A DNA stretch of 64,000 nucleotides. It comes from Aquimarina aggregata. Its GTDB lineage: Bacteria; Bacteroidota; Bacteroidia; Flavobacteriales; Flavobacteriaceae. Below are positions 61,148 through 64,000 of this stretch, one piece after another (position 1 is the first letter of the stretch; each line of letters opens with the position of its first letter). Location: positions 25,678 through 89,677 of the forward strand of contig NZ_LQRT01000010.1 of the NCBI RefSeq assembly GCF_001632745.1, read 5' to 3'. Position numbers and translations under genes: made by a program. The notes beneath the pieces were generated by a model, which was not told where the DNA came from, made no database searches, and saw nothing but the letters and a program-made list of their open reading frames with translations.

Positions 61148-62689
61148 TTATTCTAATTCAATTTTAAATACCGTACTTAATTCATCCATTGGTGCATTAG
61201 GGATTGTAATTTCAAATTGTCTATAATCATCAGAATGGAATTCTACAGGAATATTGGTCCCTAGTAACGTTATCTTTTTTACATCAGAATTGGGGTAATA
61301 CCTATGTGGAGAAAGCATATGATAGTTTATTTTTTTGCCGGCTTGTGGCTTACCCAATAACATCATATACACTGTTTTTCCATCTTTAGACTGGGTTAGC
61401 CTTACATCATCTGATGTATAGGCTACTGTAGCAGATTGTCCGCCAAACTCACCGGCTTCGGCAGTAGCAGTTCCAAATCCGAAGATACTGTAGGGTCTGG
61501 TATTATAAATAGCTTCTCCGTATTTTGAGAACCAATCTCCTAATTCTTCTAATACTTTTCGCTGTTCTAGCGGAATGGTACCATCTGCTTTTGGAGAAAT
61601 ATTTAAAAGCACAACTCCGTTCTTACTAACAACATCTATCATATTTCGAAGTACTAAATCAGCAGTCTTATAGGTTTGTCCAGACACATAACACCATGAA
61701 TTATTACTTAGCGTAATATCAGTCATCCATGGTAACTCTCCTAATTCACGCCTTCCTCCCTGTTCTATATCCTTTACTCCTATTTCTTTTGGCAAATCAG
61801 ATTGTTTATAGGCAATAACGACTTCTTGATCATTAGTTTTGGCATTATTAAAATAATAGCTGCACATCTCTTTTACCTTTTGTTGATCTATACTATTAAA
61901 CCAGGTATCAAACCAAATGATATCTGGCTGATATTGATCTACTACTTCTACTATTTGATCATACCAGTATTGCTCAAATTCTTTAGATGAAATTAGGCCA
62001 TACAACTTTCCTAGTTCCGGATCTTTTGTACCCGTATGATATTTTGGATTATAAAAATAATGGCTATCAAAAGCATCTAACCGGTTAGGATTAGTAATAT
62101 TACGTTGCAAGTTACGCGCATGATGAAAGGTAGTAATGAGTTTCATTTCTTTTTTCCTCAAGGCTTTTGCAAGCTCACCAGTGATATCCTTTTTAGGACC
62201 TTTATTTTTGGCATTCCAAGGATTAACTTTACTGTCCCACATCGCAAAACCATCGTGATGTTGTGCTACTGGGCCTGCAAATTTGGCTCCTGATTTTTTA
62301 AATAGGTCTGCCCATTGGTCAGCATCAAAATTCTCTGCCGTAAACTTGGGAATAAAATGGTGATATCCAAATACTGATTGGTCTCCATAAGTTTTTTTAT
62401 GATGTTCAAATTCTTTTGTTCCCGGCTTATACATTTTATTAGGATACCATTCATTACCAAATGCAGGAACAGAATACACTCCCCAATGAAAATAAATACC
62501 AAATTTAGCATCTTGAAACCACTCGGGGGCTGCATTATGCTTTTTTAAAGATTGCCAATCTGCAGTATAGCGTTCTGCAATTTTTGGTTTAGAGTCTTCA
62601 TTAGTAATTATTTCTTTGGGATTTGATTGTTTGCAACTTAGCAATAGTATGGATAGAAATAGCGAGGTTAAAAGAAGTCGAATTTTCAT
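61148..62689 (-). CDS. Alpha-L-fucosidase (GH29), lipoprotein
   Basis: A 513-residue GH29 enzyme with lipobox LLSC (Cys19). The catalytic barrel starts with WFQDAKFGIYFHWGVYSVP and contains PVAQHHDGFAMWDSKVNPWN and the nucleophile Asp261 in IIWFDTWFNS; an acidic acid/base is likely later in the barrel. The C-terminal beta domain runs from ~430. It removes terminal alpha-L-fucose from glycans such as fucoidan fragments. It stands alone on the minus strand. Confidence 0.95.
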   Translation of the reverse strand: MKIRLLLTSLFLSILLLSCKQSNPKEIITNEDSKPKIAERYTADWQSLKKHNAAPEWFQDAKFGIYFHWGVYSVPAFGNEWYPNKMYKPGTKEFEHHKKTYGDQSVFGYHHFIPKFTAENFDADQWADLFKKSGAKFAGPVAQHHDGFAMWDSKVNPWNAKNKGPKKDITGELAKALRKKEMKLITTFHHARNLQRNITNPNRLDAFDSHYFYNPKYHTGTKDPELGKLYGLISSKEFEQYWYDQIVEVVDQYQPDIIWFDTWFNSIDQQKVKEMCSYYFNNAKTNDQEVVIAYKQSDLPKEIGVKDIEQGGRRELGELPWMTDITLSNNSWCYVSGQTYKTADLVLRNMIDVVSKNGVVLLNISPKADGTIPLEQRKVLEELGDWFSKYGEAIYNTRPYSIFGFGTATAEAGEFGGQSATVAYTSDDVRLTQSKDGKTVYMMLLGKPQAGKKINYHMLSPHRYYPNSDVKKITLLGTNIPVEFHSDDYRQFEITIPNAPMDELSTVFKIELE

Positions 62690-62840
62690 AAGAGATTGAT
62701 TACATAATTTTTAATAAAAAATTACTGATTGCTTCCTCTAAAATAAAAAGACCTCTATCAAAATAGTACTACTTATGGTTTTCAAGTTATTACAAAATTT
62801 AAAAAAAGAACTTACAATTTCAACATTTACCTATGACAAT

Positions 62841-63075
62841 TTAATTTGTTCTAAAATTTCCAGGTTGACCTATCGAAGCATTTTTATGAGTATAGTTTGC
62901 ATTACTAAAATCCTGATCGTATTGAAATTCTGCTAAATTTAATAACAAAGCAATACTATCTGTTTTTGTATAAGCTGATTGAAATTCTTGTTGTAATCTT
63001 GCCAAAGTATTCTCTTCTCTCTGTGTTATTAAGTGTAAAGAAAATAAAAAAATTAGAATGTATATTCATTTTCAT
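62841..63075 (-). pseudogene. Frameshifted small ORF with possible signal peptide
   Basis: From ATG 63075 the frame starts MKMNIHSN but breaks at a run of seven T (63052-63046 on the minus strand). If the run had six T it would continue as FLFSLHLITQREENTLARLQ then QEFQSAYTKTDSIALLL and end at TAA 62843, giving ~77 residues. The second half is gene-like, with a glutamine-rich helix and a conserved-looking end ...NASIGQPGNF. It is either a pseudogene, a sequencing error or chance. The rest of the spacer 62690-63199 shows nothing. Confidence 0.35.
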
Positions 63076-63199
63076 AACTTCAAAATCACCTAATTCAATA
63101 ATGAGTTAAACCACCCAACAAAGTGAGTGGTTTTGATGTATAAATAAACCTACTATGCCTCTTCAACCATAAAATAGGTTGTAAATGATGATTATAGCA

Positions 63200-64000
63200 T
63201 TATTTAATCACCATTTTCTTAGTATCAATTTTTGTTCTTCCAACATATAGTGTAAAGAAATAAGTTCCTTGGGCTAAACCACTACTGGTAATATTTAGTT
63301 CACCTTCTCCCGTTTGAGTTAAAGCAACCTTAGAAAATACCTGACCCGTCATCGTACTAAATATCATAGAGGCATCTAGTGTTCCCTCTGGCAAATAATA
63401 TCGTATCGTAGAAGTTTCGTTAAATGGATTTGGAATATTTTGATACAAAATAGGAATATTTGATCTGGTCGTTGGGTCTTGAATTCCAGTTGTATTTTGT
63501 TCCAATGCTTCAATACGCGCAATTAATTCATTGATTATAGTTTGTTGAGTTGTATTTTCTACTATTAAATCTTCAACTTCTTGTTGAGTGTTTACAAGCT
63601 CGTTCTCCAGAGAAGCAACTATGGGATTAAGGTTTACAGTTACTGAATTGCCATTTTCAATTTCAATAGTAAGGTTACTCTCATTTAAAGTAGCTCCTGT
63701 CAAATTTTGACTGTCGGTATTTACATATCTAGAAAGATCAATGGTATTCCCATTGGTGATACTTAAGGCATTTGTTTGTAAATCTAAAGTTTGATTATCT
63801 GTTCCTATGCCATCTCGCAATGAGGATAAATCAATACTATTACCGCCAGAAATGCTTAAATCCGTATTGGTAAGTATTAAGGTTTGCGCATCGGTATTAT
63901 CTAAGTAACCTGAAAGATCCACAGTGGTAGCGTCATTACTTAAACTTAGCACATTGTCAGAAAGATCAAGGTCTTGCGCATCGGTATTGTCTAAAAAGTT
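63200..64000 (-). CDS. Type IX secreted repeat protein (partial, N-terminus outside window)
   Basis: The frame runs to the right edge without a start, so at least 266 residues belong to a larger protein. Repeats of the form NTDAQxLxL...LSISNGNxIDLS occur several times and give a fibre-like beta stack. A coiled-coil section follows (LENELVNTQQEVEDLIVEN). The end is a type IX secretion sorting domain, starting ILYQNIPNPFNETSTIRYY and ending TKKMVIK. It is probably exported to the cell surface. Repeats of this kind appear in phage-like fibres of Bacteroidetes. Confidence 0.88.
   Translation of the reverse strand, partial: NFLDNTDAQDLDLSDNVLSLSNDATTVDLSGYLDNTDAQTLILTNTDLSISGGNSIDLSSLRDGIGTDNQTLDLQTNALSITNGNTIDLSRYVNTDSQNLTGATLNESNLTIEIENGNSVTVNLNPIVASLENELVNTQQEVEDLIVENTTQQTIINELIARIEALEQNTTGIQDPTTRSNIPILYQNIPNPFNETSTIRYYLPEGTLDASMIFSTMTGQVFSKVALTQTGEGELNITSSGLAQGTYFFTLYVGRTKIDTKKMVIK

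Overview
The window looks like a chromosomal piece of a marine Flavobacteriaceae bacterium, Aquimarina-like in flavour. The genus is an inference. Supporting signs are low GC, many lipoproteins with a Cys lipobox, a type IX secretion C-terminal domain, TAnnTTTG-type -7 elements, an almost complete lack of Shine-Dalgarno sequences, and Bacteroidetes families such as DUF4286, DUF5908 and DUF5060. The carbohydrate genes (PL7 alginate lyase-like, GH29 fucosidase, a DUF5060 hydrolase) fit life on algal polysaccharide.

Region 1 (1-1589, minus): the end of a membrane-protein gene, a lipoprotein gene, and a non-coding stretch with a gene relic and a perfect 33-bp palindrome. Region 2 (1590-24258, all minus): a complete extracellular contractile injection system (eCIS, AFP/PVC/AlgoCIS type). 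In transcription order it has a DUF4255 cap, an unknown protein (possible cap adaptor), one sheath, three tube paralogues, DUF5908, a LysM tube adaptor, a VgrG-like hub, a 68-aa protein, gp25, a spike tip, a 1394-aa wedge protein, a collar-domain fibre, a second wedge protein, a tape measure protein and an AAA+ ATPase. Two likely payload genes end the locus: a patatin-like phospholipase and a DUF4157 (eCIScore) protein with an unrecognised C-terminal half. Two large inverted repeats interrupt the gene train. No capsid, terminase, integrase or lysis genes are present, so this is not a prophage.

Region 3 (24584-31330, minus): a sugar catabolic operon headed by a GntR/FCD regulator with two GTATAC-type palindromes before it, then an MFS transporter, a lyxose-isomerase-like cupin, a TIM-barrel isomerase, a GlcG/HbpS protein and a secreted kelch-DUF5060 hydrolase. 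Region 4 (31598-38740): an RNA-repair island. One operon carries two small basic proteins, an RtcB ligase, a nucleotidyltransferase with an intact Asp triad, and the release factor homologue PrfH; a promoter, 28-codon ORF and intrinsic terminator lie just before it. A second, divergent-subfamily RtcB plus a 138-aa protein is transcribed away from a WYL-domain regulator.

Region 5 (38819-53670): mostly housekeeping. It holds tRNA-Leu(CAA), prs, rplY, pth, ribF, serS, rsmA and mgtE, with an HTTM protein, lipocalin, M23 peptidase, YwqK-repeat lipoprotein and PL7 lyase between them. Region 6 (53671-64000): a cholesterol-dependent-cytolysin-like lipoprotein with a non-canonical C-terminal domain. 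A nearly identical ~28-bp sequence precedes both it and the next gene, an O-methyltransferase-like protein. After these come thioesterase, cupin, M48 peptidase, Gfo/Idh/MocA oxidoreductase, GH29 fucosidase, a frameshifted small ORF and the 3' part of a repeat-rich type IX secreted protein.

The best candidates for under-described biology are the eCIS payload pair, the RtcB-nucleotidyltransferase-PrfH operon with its two unknown small proteins and leader, and the cytolysin-like lipoprotein with its shared upstream element.
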